From assembly GCA_013399895.1 (NCBI GenBank), contig VXBA01003293.1:124001-188000 (forward strand): 64,000 bases of DNA, in the 5' to 3' direction. Positions 1 to 12,755 of the stretch are shown piece after piece. The position numbers and the translations under genes are program-made. The stretch comes from Serilophus lunatus. Taxonomy: Eukaryota; Chordata; Aves; Passeriformes; Eurylaimidae. How positions within the stretch are numbered: the first letter of the stretch is position 1; each line of letters starts with the position of its first letter. The notes under the pieces are model-generated. The model had not been told where the DNA came from. It saw nothing but the letters and a program-made list of their open reading frames with translations, and searched no databases.

Positions 1-3000
1 CTAATTAAAAACCTAATGGATTATGATCTGAAAAGCAAGTGGAGGTGTAACACACCGTTTCTTTTTCCATTATAAAACATCTCCTAAAGCCTAAGGGGAA
101 AATGCATAAAAGAAAGATATAAACTGGACAGTTTACTCACAAAAAAATATTGAAGCACGAAAACCTAAGCAGGCAGCAGCCTTAATGTTATGGAGTCATC
201 AGAGAAAATTAGACTTGTCAATTACCAAATCTTTACAAAGATTACAAACATTACAAAGCTTGTATCTGGAAAAAACATTAATGTAATTGTCCTTCCCTCG
301 GTCAGACAATGCACAGTTGGGTCTCAGAGTACTTAAGAACAACTGGAGTGACAAGTTACTGACCATCCAAAAATAAATGCTACAATACATGGCATTCTGC
401 TTGGCCACAATAGAATTTAAGTCAAGTCTACAATAAAAGATACATTGCTCTCCAGCTACTGCTGTGCAACTTGGATGACATTTTAGCATTGTGACAGCTT
501 AGGGCTTTGTTTTCTTTGTTGGGGGTTTGGTTGTTTTTTATGCTACTTTTTGGATTTTGATTTAAAATGCAGAGGCAGGGAAGACAAGAGAAACCTAAAC
601 AACCTTAAAATTCAATGCTTGAGTGCAGAACACAAGAAAAAGGTGAACGACTACTACTTTTTGCCAGTAGAACTTTTGTTTACAGATCTCAACAATTATT
701 TTCCAATATTCAAATCAACAGCCAATGCTTTAATAAAACCTTATTTCAATGGCCAGCATATTCATTATAAGTCTGTCAAAACTTTTAAATACATTCAGTC
801 ATTAATTAGAAATCTCTGTATGGTGGCTGATGCTGAAAGAGTAGACAAGGTCCTGTAATACACAAACCAAGGTATTTTTCAGTGATCTTCAACAAAAAAA
901 AATAATGGATTATTTGCAGTCACTGTCCTACGTTACTTACTCAGTATTTCATTTTTTAAAAACTGGAATTTAAAGGCAGGTTTCTGAGTCTTGACTTTCA
1001 CCATTCCTCTGGGGATTCAGTCACACATCCACGCTGGGCAAGTCCCAAGTGCTGCCACAAGCTCTGGGTCCTAAGGCTACAGTGAGGTGCTCTCTGCACT
1101 CTGCTTCTCATGGATTTCAGCTCTGCAAGTGCTGCACAACAGACCTGGCAATTAAACCTGTCAGGAAACGCGCTTCGCCTCCATTAAATTCCTCTCTTGC
1201 CTCCAATAAACTCCCAAAGGATCCTGGCTTCTTTCCAGCCCCATTCCTTTTCTCTTTCATTCTCTCATTTATATCCAGGATGGTATTTGTTTCATGTTAA
1301 TTGTTTTAATATTCTTATCTTCAAATCTTCAAATTACACTTGTTACATAACCTCTTAGTGTCCTCTTTTGTACTTTTCCTCTTTTAGCCAGCTTTTTTTC
1401 CTCTCTCATTATTCTAAGCTTCTTTCTTCTCCATATAGTATTTTCTTGCATTCCCTATTTCTTGACAGCTTCTTTTTATAATCCCCTTTTTTTTGTTGTT
1501 GTTCTTTTGTTCACTTTCACAAATTAAAAAGGCATGACAGAACTCAAAAGCATCTGTGGACCAAATCCAAATACCAATATATTTTATATATGGATTACCT
1601 CAACTTTTAGGAGATGCAAGGATATCTTAGAAATAAAAAAAACCCATTTATTTAATAGGAATAACAGATCTTATATAGCAGCAAACAATTTAACAAAAAT
1701 GCTGAAGGCCATAAGCTCTCCCTATTGACACATTATACCACTTTGCTGTTGCAGAAAGCTTTTCTAACATAATGGCAAATTACTAAATTAGAATTCACAT
1801 CAAGCTTAATGTTCCAACTGCAGAACAAAGTATCTTGTTTGCCTTTCACCAAGTTCACTTAAAGTTTTGTGAGAGTAACAATAATCAGGATGATACAGCT
1901 GTCTCTTCAATCTTACTGTCAGATTTATAGTCTTGAGTGTACAAGCAGTCTGTGAGAAGAGACAGCAAGTCTCTAAAAGAGCAGCAGAAACTCAAGCACA
2001 GGCCCCACTACCTACATATAGTGCTGATGAGACTGAACTTATTCCAATTATGGCCAAATTACTGCTTAGTATTCAAGATAACTTAGGATTTTTCCCCAAA
2101 AGTTTTCTTCTCCATGGTTTGCAGGGGGGTTTTACTGCAATGGGGCTGCACAGGACCAGAAATGTTTTCAGAAGTCCTAGTCCTGCAGGAACATGAGTGT
2201 ATAGGTAAACCATCCATGTGCTCTATGATGGTTTTTACCAAAAAATCTGAAATAGTTAAATCCTTCAAGCCCCCACTTCCTTTTATCACCCAAAATTGGG
2301 ATTTTTTCCTTTATTTTTTTTTAAATAAGTAACTGATGTGAAAAACTAGTTTCAAGTTGTACCTTAAAATTTTCCACTTTCCCCAGATTTTAACTATGGG
2401 ACACTGTGGGCTTGAAAATATCCGAACATCACTGTTTTAACAAAATTCTGGGATATGTTACTACCTTAAAGCTAATCTGTAGTAACTGCTCCTTTGGAAT
2501 ATAATTTCCTTCACAGGGCCTTTCTCAGCCTCCTGTCAGCCAGATTTGGGACTCCAGCTTTGAAACAGTGAACTTCCATTTTCAAGATGAGAAAATACTA
2601 GGATGATAAGAAACTGAAAAGTTAAACCATTTCAGACCTGCCCATGCCAGCATGAGAGATGCTTGTCTAAAATTGTATGACTTTATCTTTTACAGGTCAG
2701 TGAAGCTGGCAAGAGCCGTGACAAAAAGTATTTTTTCAACGTCAGGCACTCTATCAAAGAGCAGTGAACCCTTGTTCTTAGGGGGAAAAAAAAAGGAATC
2801 AAAGCAATAGGTCACTGAGCTTTATTCTTTTACTGGCTAAATTTATCATGCTAGAATTTGTTCCTGTGAGAGTCACAATCTCCTTAGCCTATTTTTACAT
2901 TTTGCTGCTCTTTTAGATCCACCTCCTCAATGCAGAGGTTGTTCCACATACTGTTCTCACCAGTCCAGTAACATCCTGTTTGTGCTGAGAGTTTTTGGTT

Positions 3001-4639
3001 CCTCACGGCTGGATGTTATGCACTTACATGGCTGATTCAAATATGATATGAAACTATTTCTGTGCAAAAACTAGATCAGTTTATTGCACAATGAGAAGGA
3101 CTGAGCACAGTCCTCAACAATTCTTACAGAATTTTTTCTGGCTTTCCTCTCCCTGTCCTCAGGAGAAATCCAACTACACATGGATTTCATTGCTCCCATT
3201 GGCTTCACTACAGACCCAATTTTAAAGCAGAAAGTTCATACCAGATTTCTGAACAGTTAACCATGGAAGCTCTAGATTTTTGTTTTGTCTCCATGTGTTT
3301 CTTGTAGATTTTTTTTCTTGCTTTTTAAGATCTTTTCTACTATTAGGTACACTCAGTGACTATGTTTAGACCTCTGCAAGATTCCTCTTACACCCATACA
3401 TTTTGATTCAAGCTGAAATTGAAGAGTTACTCAATAAAGCATATAGAAATTGGGGAAGTATTAAATCATTCTACAATTGTGGTCTTTATATTTTCATTTC
3501 CCTTTGTGATTTGATTATGGGGGTTTAAATGAGTTTTTCAGACACATAGAAACTCGCTCTGATGACCTTACTTTTTTAAGTACGAGATTTCAAAAATTCT
3601 TTCATATCAGAATTAATGAAAAGTCTCAAGTCTGACTATTAGAACGAGAGAGGGCCAATCATGGATGCTGCCATGTTAAGTGGTCACAGTATAGCAGAGT
3701 CCCATGGAAATACACAAGGAGAAAGAGGCAAACAGAGGCTGAATTCTCTGTCAGGGAAAGCCAGGAAAGAGCAAGCCAGGGTCATCAGCTTCTTCTCCTA
3801 TGGCCTAAAAAGAGGTATGCCAAGAAACAAGGATTTACAGCAGAACCAAAGATACAGCAAACAACAACGATTAAAATATTTTTCATGACTGTTTTTGGTA
3901 AAAACATTTGCAAAACCACTGAAGAAAAGGCCACACAATCTTAGACCCTCCAATCACAACCAGCGCCTAATTTCCTGCTGCAACAGAACAGCATCCCAGA
4001 ATGAAAAAGATAAACATTATGAAGGGGAAACTAGTGCTTAGAAAGTTAATACAATCCAGCAGTTACTTATGGTACCATTTAATCAGAGCATTAAAAGGCA
4101 ATTGATAATTCCTATGTAAGCAAACTATCAACAGACAACTGCTTACTTATATTTGAAAAATGTCCTTTCACAGGAGAATGTTTTTCTTCCACACCTGATA
4201 ACTAAAAATTTGGTTATACTAGATAATTAAAAAACACCAGATACTGTAAATGGTTTACAATCCAGTCCTACAGTGCCTTCATGTGTTTATTATAGGCATT
4301 TTATTATTTTAAACCTAAGATTCAACTGTGTTTTATAGTTGTAATTCGGTCCTCCTACACATCCACAAGCAAATTCGGTCAATTTCAAACTATTTGTAAA
4401 ACCTCCCACGTAGAAAGGAATTTGAGATTTTCAAACATATTAAGTTTAAAATAAATCAAGTCAATCTACCAGTGTCACAAACCTTGTGAACTGTCAATTT
4501 TTTGTTCTACCAAATAAGGCCTCCTAAAGTAGTAATAACCAAATTGTGACAATTACTGTCCTTGGCCAGAGGTTGCAGGCACATCATATTTCATAACATT
4601 TTAATAATGTTTATTATGTAAGTTTCCCTAATTAACTTC
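1..4639. other. Intronic sequence without recognised gene or repeat
   Basis: The stretch is AT-rich with pyrimidine-rich runs near 1360-1520 and 2300-2340. I looked for SLC2A13 exon 5 coding sequence on the minus strand and did not find it here. Confidence 0.6.
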
Positions 4640-5030
4640 TAAACTTACTTCTACATTTGGCATCTGTAACATCCTGTGGCAATGAGTTCCAATATGTAAT
4701 TATGTGTTGCATGAAAAACTGCTTATTTTAAACCTACTGCTGGGTAAGAGCTAGGAGTCATCAAAAACGTGTTATAAGAAACGATGAATAATCATGCTCT
4801 CCCCATCCTCTCCACAACATTAGCAGCTTTATATACCTCTTGCATGTCTTCTGACCTCATTTCTTTTCCAAGCTGCAGAATCCTAATCATCCTCTACAGG
4901 TATCTCTTTCTCCACACATAACCTGGTTTATTCTTAATGAAAGGAAGGACATCTGCAACTCTTTGTACTCTTTGAGGTCGGCCATGGATGTCATCATGAT
5001 GTTTGTATAGAATAATAATGCAACTTCAAG
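4640..5030 (-). mobile_element. Ancient CR1-like LINE fragment
   Basis: On the + strand the stretch reads like the reverse complement of an old amniote CR1 3' region. It has TGGCAATGAGTTCCA, then a block with TTTTAAACCTACTGC, then TTTTCCAAGCTGCAGAATC, and further on GCCATGGAT followed by TTTGTATAG. These blocks come in the order I remember for turtle-type/ancient CR1 elements. Divergence is high and the ends are uncertain; related traces may continue to about 5300. It lies in the same orientation as SLC2A13. Confidence 0.55.
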
Positions 5031-6972
5031 CCCTCTTTTTTGAATAGTAACAATTTAGACTGCCATGCATGTTAGTTAGCCAGTCCCTTCCTGCAAGTGT
5101 TATTGTATAATATTGTATAGGTAATGAATGCACTTGCCATTTTACTAATTTGTTATCTTACATTATCTTCCCACAACTGTTCATGTTCACAGATTTGGGG
5201 GATCTTAAGATTGTGAATGGTGCATGACTACAAGCTGTTATTTTATTGTATAGCCCCTTTCACAGACTTATTAAAGCAGCAAAGAGCTTCATATAGATCC
5301 CTGTAGGAGTATACTCTTGGCTTGTGATAACGCATCTTCTATTTCCAACCTTTTTTTTCCCCCCTAACTTAAATAATTATTAACCTGAGAAGACTTCTCC
5401 CTTAGTTTTGTGACTATCTGATTTCTTCAAGAAATTTTGGCAGCATCTGTCATGGACTAGGATGACTAATTCATATGGGATACACAGCTCTAATATGACC
5501 AAGAATTCACATCCAACTAAGCTGTAATCTGTCTAAAACAACCACATTGACTCTTCTTTGTTATTTTATATTCTATATGTTCATTTTTCATACTTAGAAA
5601 CATATTTCTTCCCACTTGATTATGAAGTTTTAATTCATTCTGATAAAGACAAAAATAAAACTTTCTGGGCTGTTGCTTCATGCAAATTACCAAATTCAGT
5701 GATTATGTACGCAAATTACTCCAGACCTGTTGGTTGTACCCTGATACATTTGTCATTTTTCATTTTAATCACCTCGTTCTCAAAGCTCTTCCTCAATACT
5801 TGAGTTTGAAACAGACCATCTGAGATATCTTAATTAAGCTCCAGTGGAAAAAGCTTTATATATCCTCTATAATTAATACAAATGCAGAAAGAATCTTTGT
5901 GAGATTTGGAGCTAAACATTTTTCTTCTTCCAGTGTTTTCACAATATCTTGATCCTTACTGGGCCTGGAGACTATTAGGTCTCTTGTTTCTGGTGTGTCT
6001 GAAGAATTTTTTTAAGCTCTTTCTGTGCCTGTCTCCTGGTTTTCATATATAACTTACTGCTTTTGCACCCAAGTGTTTCTCAATATTTGGTTATAATTTC
6101 TTTTTTATGAAGTCTCTCTTTACCTGCTAAAGGTTTCACTCCTTTGCAGTTTAATAAGACTGAATTTGGAGGGGTTTTCCCCTCCAGTATGACAGATGGC
6201 AAATGTTTACTATAACATTTAATATGGTAGCTCTTGACACCACTAAAAGCCTTAGCCTTTTAGCTGTTCCTTTTAACAATTTCCTAAGTATTATGCTCCC
6301 TTAAGCACAGTTCTCTCTGTAAGATGATATAGTAACATATCTTACACTTCCTCTTAAAACAACATGGCAACCACATTCATTGTGGTTACTCTTGTAGCCC
6401 AACAGTAATTTCATCTTAAACAAGGTCCTGTGCACTTCACATTTGTCAAAGAGCTACTCCCTTTGTGACCTGACAGCTCACCAGAAAAGCAAAAACATCA
6501 TCCTTCACTTCCACATCTACTGAGCCTTCATACACATAACAAAACTATGTAATAAGAGGAAATGGTTCTTTCCTCCCATAGCACTTCATGGGAACGTCCC
6601 ACCACATTAGCATGGTGACTCTAACCCTCACTCTACTTTGATCCATTTGCACACAAATTCAAACTATATATGCACTTTCTTGTCTAGACATACATAGCAT
6701 TGACCATAAACACTAACACAGAATAAATAATGCATCTTCCAGAGTACAAGTTTTCATTCTTGTGTTAATATAAATATTTGCCCTTACATTAACATCCTCT
6801 TGTACCAATTTTCTGCAATGTCAAATATGTGAATACCTGGATTTCCAACCAGCATTCCAACTCTCCCACTCAATTTTTCACATTTCAGATTTTGTCCTTA
6901 AGACCATCTGCAACTGCTACTGTCTAATTGTCTACTTCTAATTCTTTATAAAGAGAAGCAAGTAGGAAATAC
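5031..6972. other. Intronic sequence, possibly with decayed CR1 traces
   Basis: The first few hundred bases may continue the old CR1-like stretch, for example CACTTGCCATTTTAC near 5130, but the match is too weak to call. The rest shows nothing I recognise. Confidence 0.45.
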
Positions 6973-7085
6973 ATACATGACGGTGTTAATCCCTGACAGT
7001 TGTTGAAACATCTGCAGACCACAACCCACAATTAAGGCTCTTCGAGTTGGAGGGTATGTTAGCATTCTGCAGATCACAGGTCCAG
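6973..7085 (-). CDS. SLC2A13: SLC2A13 internal coding exon (probably exon 4): end of central loop and start of TM7
   Basis: Two bases finish the split Ala codon, then 37 codons run from GPVICRML to GINTVMY. The exon is short enough to be missed by simple open-frame listing. It encodes the end of the cytoplasmic loop (MLTYPPTRRAL) and helix 7 with the QQLSGIN motif. In this transporter family that motif lines the substrate pathway (the QLS position in GLUT proteins). The acceptor is a polypyrimidine run ending TTTTTTTTTAAG (AG at 7087-7086) and the donor is GTATTTCC from 6972. The entry phase is 1 and matches the exon at 42903-43111, so the joined frame reads EVGA-A-GPVICR. The exit phase is 0. 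The length of 113 bp fits. The next exon should begin at YSATIL or similar on the minus strand; I did not find it below 6973, so it lies outside the window. Confidence 0.94.
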
Positions 7086-7620
7086 CTTAAAAAAAAACAA
7101 CAACAAAAGAATACATAATAGTTCTTAAGTGATCACTATCAAGACAATGTTGCCAGGCATAGCAGGCTTTGCATCTTAAAATTTCAAACAAACTTGGATT
7201 ATTTCAATTATTTTTGAACGATTTGGTGATTTCAGTTCTGCTTTCCTGCACTGTACTACAGAGATGGTTTTCAGGAAGCCCAAGCAAAAAAACGAAACAA
7301 TTTTTACACACAGTGTCTACTCCTGGTGTCAAATGTACAGCTCTCCTATATCACACTAACAGATGGCACATCTGCTGCAACTGAATGTACTCAAGAGTTA
7401 CCACAAAATATCACTGTTGTTTCCTTTCTAAAAGCTTCCACTGTTATTGAGAAGTTATTTCAGAAGTGCCATTACTCAGTGCTAAGATCTGGATTTTAGA
7501 CATAAAGTGTTCTGCCTAGTCCTCAAAAGATGACAATTTCCCTAAAGACCCCAATTTTCACAAACCAATTGCAAGTGTGGGTCCTTTGAAGGTATAAATC
7601 TGTTCTGCACAGCTCTAAAG

Positions 7621-7635
7621 CCAGCAGAGGGAGCA
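7621..7635 (+). promoter_or_regulatory. Candidate CTCF-binding motif
   Basis: CCAGCAGAGGGAGC fits the vertebrate CTCF core CCASYAGRGGGCRS at every position but one (A for C after GGG). It lies in the intron about 535 bp before exon 4 in the direction of transcription. This is a motif match only; such matches are often unbound. Confidence 0.4.
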
Positions 7636-10604
7636 GAAACTAATTACATTTTTTCTATACCTTTGGTAGCAATGGTATGAGGCTGCACTTAAAATACTGA
7701 AAACAGTTTCTCAATGAAGAAAAAAAAACCCAAACATTTCTGGCTAATAGAGGTTTTATTCTCTATTTAAAACTTTCAAAGTACCCAGGGAGGGGAAAGG
7801 GCGAAAACAGTACAGAAAGCTACAGGATAATAGGCAAAAGTTTAAAATCCCTGACTCCAGTATTTACATGAATTTCTTTCTGCCCAGAGTAGTGTTCTTT
7901 CACCAGTTGCAAGAGTGGGACTCAAGAAGGGGGTTTACATAATATTTTCTTCATAATCAGACCTGTCTAAAAAATTTGTTTTCATTTAAAATTATGGCAT
8001 TTCTAATTCATATCTCAATTGTATCATAACCCAACGTTGCTTCCTTAATATTAATAGCAGAATACAGCCTGAAAAATTTTCTAGCTCGTTTCCAAGTAAC
8101 ATGAACGTTGGGACAGTACACAGTCCCTCGTGTCCTGCCATTTAGACACATCATTACCTCAAAATGTCTTCAAATAAAATCAAGCAGCAGATAAATAGAG
8201 TCAATTCATATATCTCATAAAATATCCTCAAGTCAGGCATGTGATATCACTGGGCCAACAAGTACATCAAAGGGTTCCATAGTCAAAGTGACATTTCCCT
8301 GGTGGAAAACAACAAAGCCAGCACTCACTGCTAGCTAGGAGTAGTCCAGAGCTCAAATACACTCTGGGATTCCTCCTCAACTCCAAGCTTCATAAAGGAA
8401 AAAGATTTACTAACAAATGCACCTATAAACTGTAATTCACAAACAACAGCCCTCAGGTTCTCATACTTTGCATCACAGCTGAACATGGAGGTTTTGGGCT
8501 TAAAAGCCTTATCTAGCAACTGATTGTGCAGCACCTGTTCTAGATCCAGGCTGTTGAGATCTTCCACTCTTCACAAACTTCCTATAAGGTCCTTAATCCA
8601 GTTCAAAATCTCTCTTTATCTTCAAGGGACCTTTCAGTCAACCCACACCTTAAATTACACCATCAATGATCATGCTTATTGAATAAGGTGGAACTCTACA
8701 GCAGAGGCTGTTAGGAAAGGAGGCAGAAATGTCCTAAGGAACTGATGCAAGGTTTTTAACAATACCCGATGCACTCAGCTATTTGAAGGGAATTATATAA
8801 AACTCTTCACAATGTGGCATTGTACAAAACAATTGGAAAGGAGGTACTAAAATGAATAGTCAGAAATTAAAGCAGCTGTTCCAGACAATGGCTTGCAACT
8901 CAGAGGGAGTTATGAAATCTCAACAAAACTCCATCACACAAATCAGTTTGTGTGCCTGAAATGGGGCCCTGCAGACATTTTAAGATCATGTAGTGAAGTT
9001 TAGACCTTCATGTTAGAACTTTAGACTTTAGATCATTAGAACATCTAGTCCACTAAATTCAGTAAGTCCTGGGAATTTTTCAGACTTCTGATTAATTGTA
9101 TCACAAACATGATGATAAATATTATCATACTCATTCAAGTCGGCATTTAAAAAGTTTCACTCCAAATCTCTACCATGGCAACAACCACATATCAATAGGC
9201 ACATACAAAATTAAAGGATTTTCTTTCATAAAATTCACAGCCTTCAGGTTTACAAACTAATAAATGGAATGAAAGAAATAAACTACTAATCTCTATATTA
9301 AAGAAGCCTTACAAATTCAACTAAAATGCCCAAAGGACTTTGCCTGTGAGGTGACTGGTTTTCAAACAGAAAATGAATATGAAACTTTTTATTAAAATTA
9401 TCTAGCTCTGAAACTAGCTATTTTATGTTTGCATTTTTCTATCATCAATCCTTCCACCTATATTGTTGAATTCATATTCAACAGTCTTCTTGAAAATAAA
9501 CAACTCTAGGCAGAATATGGTTTTTAACAACAGAGAATGGGTCTAAACTGAAAAATTACAAACAAAACAAGTTTTCAAAACTAAGTAAATTTTTCTTCTC
9601 AAAATAAGTCTTCTGAAAACTAAAACTGCACTTCAATACTTTCTAACAACCCTTAAATATGCTGTTAGTTATGACAATAGATAAAATAGTACAAAACAAT
9701 AAAATCATTAAATCTTTAAAAAATGGACCAACTTAACGGCTCATAGGACCAGAGGGACACAGATGATTTAAACATAAATCACAGGAAAAAAATTAAACGT
9801 TTGGCAATTTTTGCAATGGAAAAGAGAGGTATTTGTCTCCTAAAAGTCAAATTTTGTTTGTGATACTTCTGCCTTAATTGCTGTTTTCTTTCCAGCTAAG
9901 AGATTTAAGACACATTCCTCCATTGGAATCGTTTCATTTGGAATTGAGAAAGCACCAAGATGTTTGTTTTACTTCTTCTGATCTATGAATAAAAATTAAG
10001 TCAGAAGATGAGACCTCCTAATGCCATGATTAATTCAATGAGACTAGATTTGGAGGGACTTTCTGTGCAGTAGTTTCAGATAATTACTTTATCTGAAGTA
10101 AATTTCTTTAACACATGATATTTCCAAGTGTTCAAAATGTGCTGCAGCTGGAGATTGCTCTAGTGAGAGTGCAAAATGGCAGCACAAGTTAAAAATCAAT
10201 AGAAAAACAAGGATGCTGCTGCTGTAGAAGGTAGTATTACTTGAAGTGATGATACATGAAGTAGATTGCTGTGATCTAAGTGGATATTTCATAGCTTGAT
10301 CTAAACTGTCTACCAAACTAGACATTCATCCTTATAAGCAAAAGGCAAAACATTGAATTTGGAAGTTTAGCTTAACATTCAAAAAACCCTTATCAGCTTA
10401 CGCCGAGCTAAATAGGGGAGGAGAAGCTGTTCTTGTCAAACTATTACTTTTGAAAGTGAGTGATGTTTTCCAAAGATTACATTTTACAACTGGTTATCTG
10501 AAATTTCAATGCCAGCTTCCTGTATTTTAGTTTTTATCCTTGTTATTAGGCATAACCCAAAGTTAGGTTTGGAAATTATGAATCACCTAGTAAGGCATTT
10601 TGAC
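7636..10604. other. Intronic sequence without recognised gene
   Basis: This is AT-rich unique-looking sequence. A weak CR1-tail-like phrase (AACATCTAGTCCACTAAATT, near 9040) is too short to call. Confidence 0.55.
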
Positions 10605-10737
10605 TTCCCTCTGTAGACAAAATCAATTCTTGTTAGATGGTTTAGATGATGAATTGGTGTTGGATAGGTTGTTAAGTTATATAAAAGGTTGGACTTGATG
10701 ATCTCTATGGTCTTTTCCAACCTTGTTAATTCTGTGT
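10605..10737 (+). mobile_element. CR1 LINE 3' tail (short)
   Basis: The end of the stretch has the diagnostic CR1 tail GGTTGGACTTGATGATCTC, then GGTCTTTTCCAACCTTGTTAA and TTCTGTG. Upstream, GATGATGAATTGGTGTTGGAT matches the reverse complement of the fragment at 56304-56395, so both belong to one subfamily. It is 5'-truncated as usual for CR1. The left boundary is approximate. Confidence 0.8.
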
Positions 10738-11390
10738 GTGCAATTGTATGGCAATCATAGGAGCTTGGGTGTGATCCACTGCTAACTAAAAAAAAAAATT
10801 TCAAAGGCAACACAACAAAACCTCTAGTTCTAAAAGGAGTTCATATTATATAATGAAAGCAGAATAATGAGTATTACTGATGTTTTAGCATCTCCTTCTG
10901 AAAACATACTGCATCCTCTTCTGGTGGAATAAAAATATTGTAGGACAGACATAAAATCACCCTAAAAATCCCACAGCAAATGCAGGAAGACAGCTGGTGC
11001 CTGGAAATCTTCTGATCCCCTTTCCCTCAAATTATTAGTAGAATACTTGGCAAAATTCACAGCTAGGAAACTATGGTTAGAGACTAGGCTCTGCTGAAGT
11101 CATTTGCAGGTTCAAACATTCATTTGCCAGCTAATCTAGGTAACAGCTTGTAGCAACAGCTTAAAACTATGTAGGGCTCCTGCCAGCATTTTGTGCTCTT
11201 GCTGTAGAGGATTGTTTCCAGAAAGGCAGGCTTAGTTAAGCAACAAGACAGTCACTCATCAGTTGAGCATCAATTAAGCTCAAGATTCAAATTAGTTTTC
11301 TGAACCTTTTCCTGTTCTACTGCCAGTTAATACACTCTCTTTTACCCAGATAAATCTTCAAGGAACTGGTCTACAGTTAAATATGGGACA

Positions 11391-11410
11391 AAAGAAAAAA
11401 AAAAAAAAAA
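11391..11410. repeat. Poly(A) tract
   Basis: This is an A-rich run interrupted by a single G, on the + strand. It is not next to a recognisable retrotransposon end, so I call it simple sequence only. Confidence 0.85.
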
Positions 11411-11889
11411 GTTCAGGTTGGTGATCTCAATAACAGAGGACAAACATGGGAATCGTTCTGTGTATTTTTTTTTCCCTTATAAAATGACAGCTTCCAGTCC
11501 AGGTTTCTCTGCATCATCTGCAGAATCTTCCTGCAGAAATCTTCCTTCACCTAAGACTCCCCCCCTAAAGCACTTAGAGCTAGCTATTATCTTCTGTATA
11601 TGAATGATATACTAAAGTGGACACCCTTTTCCTCCCCTTGCCTATCACATGATTATCTTCTAAAAGTATCAACTTCATTCATTTTCCTTTCTGCAAAATT
11701 TGACAAAAGAAGAGAATTAGTTTTAAGATAAAAACTACATCAATTATCCTCAGAAGCTACAAAATAATTTTTAAGTGCCACAATCTTTCCCACTGTCTTA
11801 CAATGTTTCCAGTAACATTGGAAGAATCACTCGCAGCACCAGAAGAAACCTCCTCCCTCACTAATCCTTTGAGAAAGATTGCTTGAGGG

Positions 11890-11933
11890 TTTTTTCCCTT
11901 TTTTTTTTTTTGTTTTTTTTTTTACAGCATAAG
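11890..11933. repeat. Poly(T) tract
   Basis: T runs are broken by CCC and one G and end at ACAGCAT. On the minus strand it is an A-rich run. No element is attached to it that I recognise. Confidence 0.85.
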
Positions 11934-12039
11934 CCCCACCAGCTAAGATGAAGAAAAGACTAACAGCTTGCTTAATAATGGAGTCTTAGTATTTTCCAGC
12001 TTTCCACAGCAAAAGCATCCACTGGTATGCATAGAGACT

Positions 12040-12755
12040 GGAAGAAGTACTCACTGGGAGCAGCCATGCCCAGGACTTGGGCATTCTCCTGGATGAAAAG
12101 CTGGATGTGAGCCAGCAACGTGTGCTCACAGCCCAGAAAACCACCTGCATCCTGGGCTGCATCAAAAGCAGCGCAGCCATCAGGTCAAGGAAGGTGATTC
12201 TGCCCCTGTGCTCTGGTGAGACCTCACGTGGAGTGCTACATCCAGCTCTGGGGTCCCCAGCACAAGACAGACGTGGGCATGCTGAAGGGAGTCCAGAGAT
12301 GCTCTAATGCACAAAGATGCTCAGATGCACAAAGATGCTCAGAAGGCTGGAGCACCTCTCCTACAAAGACAGCCTGAGAGAGAATAGATGCCTGGAGAAT
12401 AGATGGCTCTGGGGAGACATTATTGCAACCATTCAGCACCTAAAGGGAGTTTACAGAAAAGATGCAGAGGGACTTTTTACATGAGCAGATAGTGATAAGA
12501 CAAAAAGGAATGGTTTTAAACTAAAAGGAGATTCAGACTAGATGCTAGGAAGATAGACTTTACTGTGAGGGTGGTAAGACACTGGCACGAGCTGCCCAGA
12601 GAAGCTGTGGGTTCTCCATCCCTGGAATTGTGCAAGGCCAAGTTGGATGGAGCTTTGAGCAACCTGGTCTAATGGAAGGTTCTCTGGCCATGGAAGTGGG
12701 GCTGGAATTAAATGATCCTTAAGGTCCCTTTCAATTTAAACCATTCTATGATATA
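12040..12755 (+). mobile_element. CR1 LINE, 3' end of reverse-transcriptase ORF plus 3' UTR
   Basis: This is a long 5'-truncated CR1 copy. Its blocks include GGATGAAAAGCTGGATGTGAG, ATCCTGGGCTGCATCAAAAG, GTGCTACATCCAGCTCTGGGG, GAGGGACTTTTTACATGAGCAG, GTAAGACACTGGCACGAGC, CCATCCCTGGAATTG, TTAAGGTCCCTTTCAATTTAAA and the end ACCATTCTATGAT. The upstream part corresponds to the C-terminal coding end of CR1 ORF2, now full of stops and deletions. It contains an internal 18-bp tandem duplication at 12307-12342. It lies antisense to SLC2A13. Confidence 0.93.
12307..12342 (+). repeat. 18-bp perfect tandem duplication inside a CR1 copy
   Basis: The unit ATGCACAAAGATGCTCAG occurs twice in direct succession (12307-12324 and 12325-12342), with a degenerate partial copy just before it. 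It sits where CR1 normally reads through a single GGGCCACGAAGATGATCAG-like segment, so it arose after insertion or within this copy. Confidence 0.9.

Larger units (their letters stand above)
1..6972 (-). other. SLC2A13: SLC2A13 intron downstream of exon 4 (partial)
   Basis: This intron starts with the donor GTATTTCC at 6972, in phase 0, and runs off the left edge. Apart from an old CR1-like stretch at 4640-5030, I see only AT-rich unique sequence. The frame of 102 codons at 550-858 (+) has no recognisable domain and no conserved context, so I treat it as chance. Confidence 0.85.
10738..12039. other. Intronic sequence between CR1 copies
   Basis: Apart from the poly(A) and poly(T) tracts listed separately, I see no element or gene. 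Confidence 0.55.

Noticed and set aside
550..858. Plus-strand open frame of 102 codons near the left edge
   Set aside because: No family resemblance and intronic, antisense position; a chance frame is the simplest reading.
9000..9080. CR1-tail-like wording (CATCTAGTCCACTAAATT)
   Set aside because: The match is only about 15 bp and the flanks do not follow any CR1 tail.
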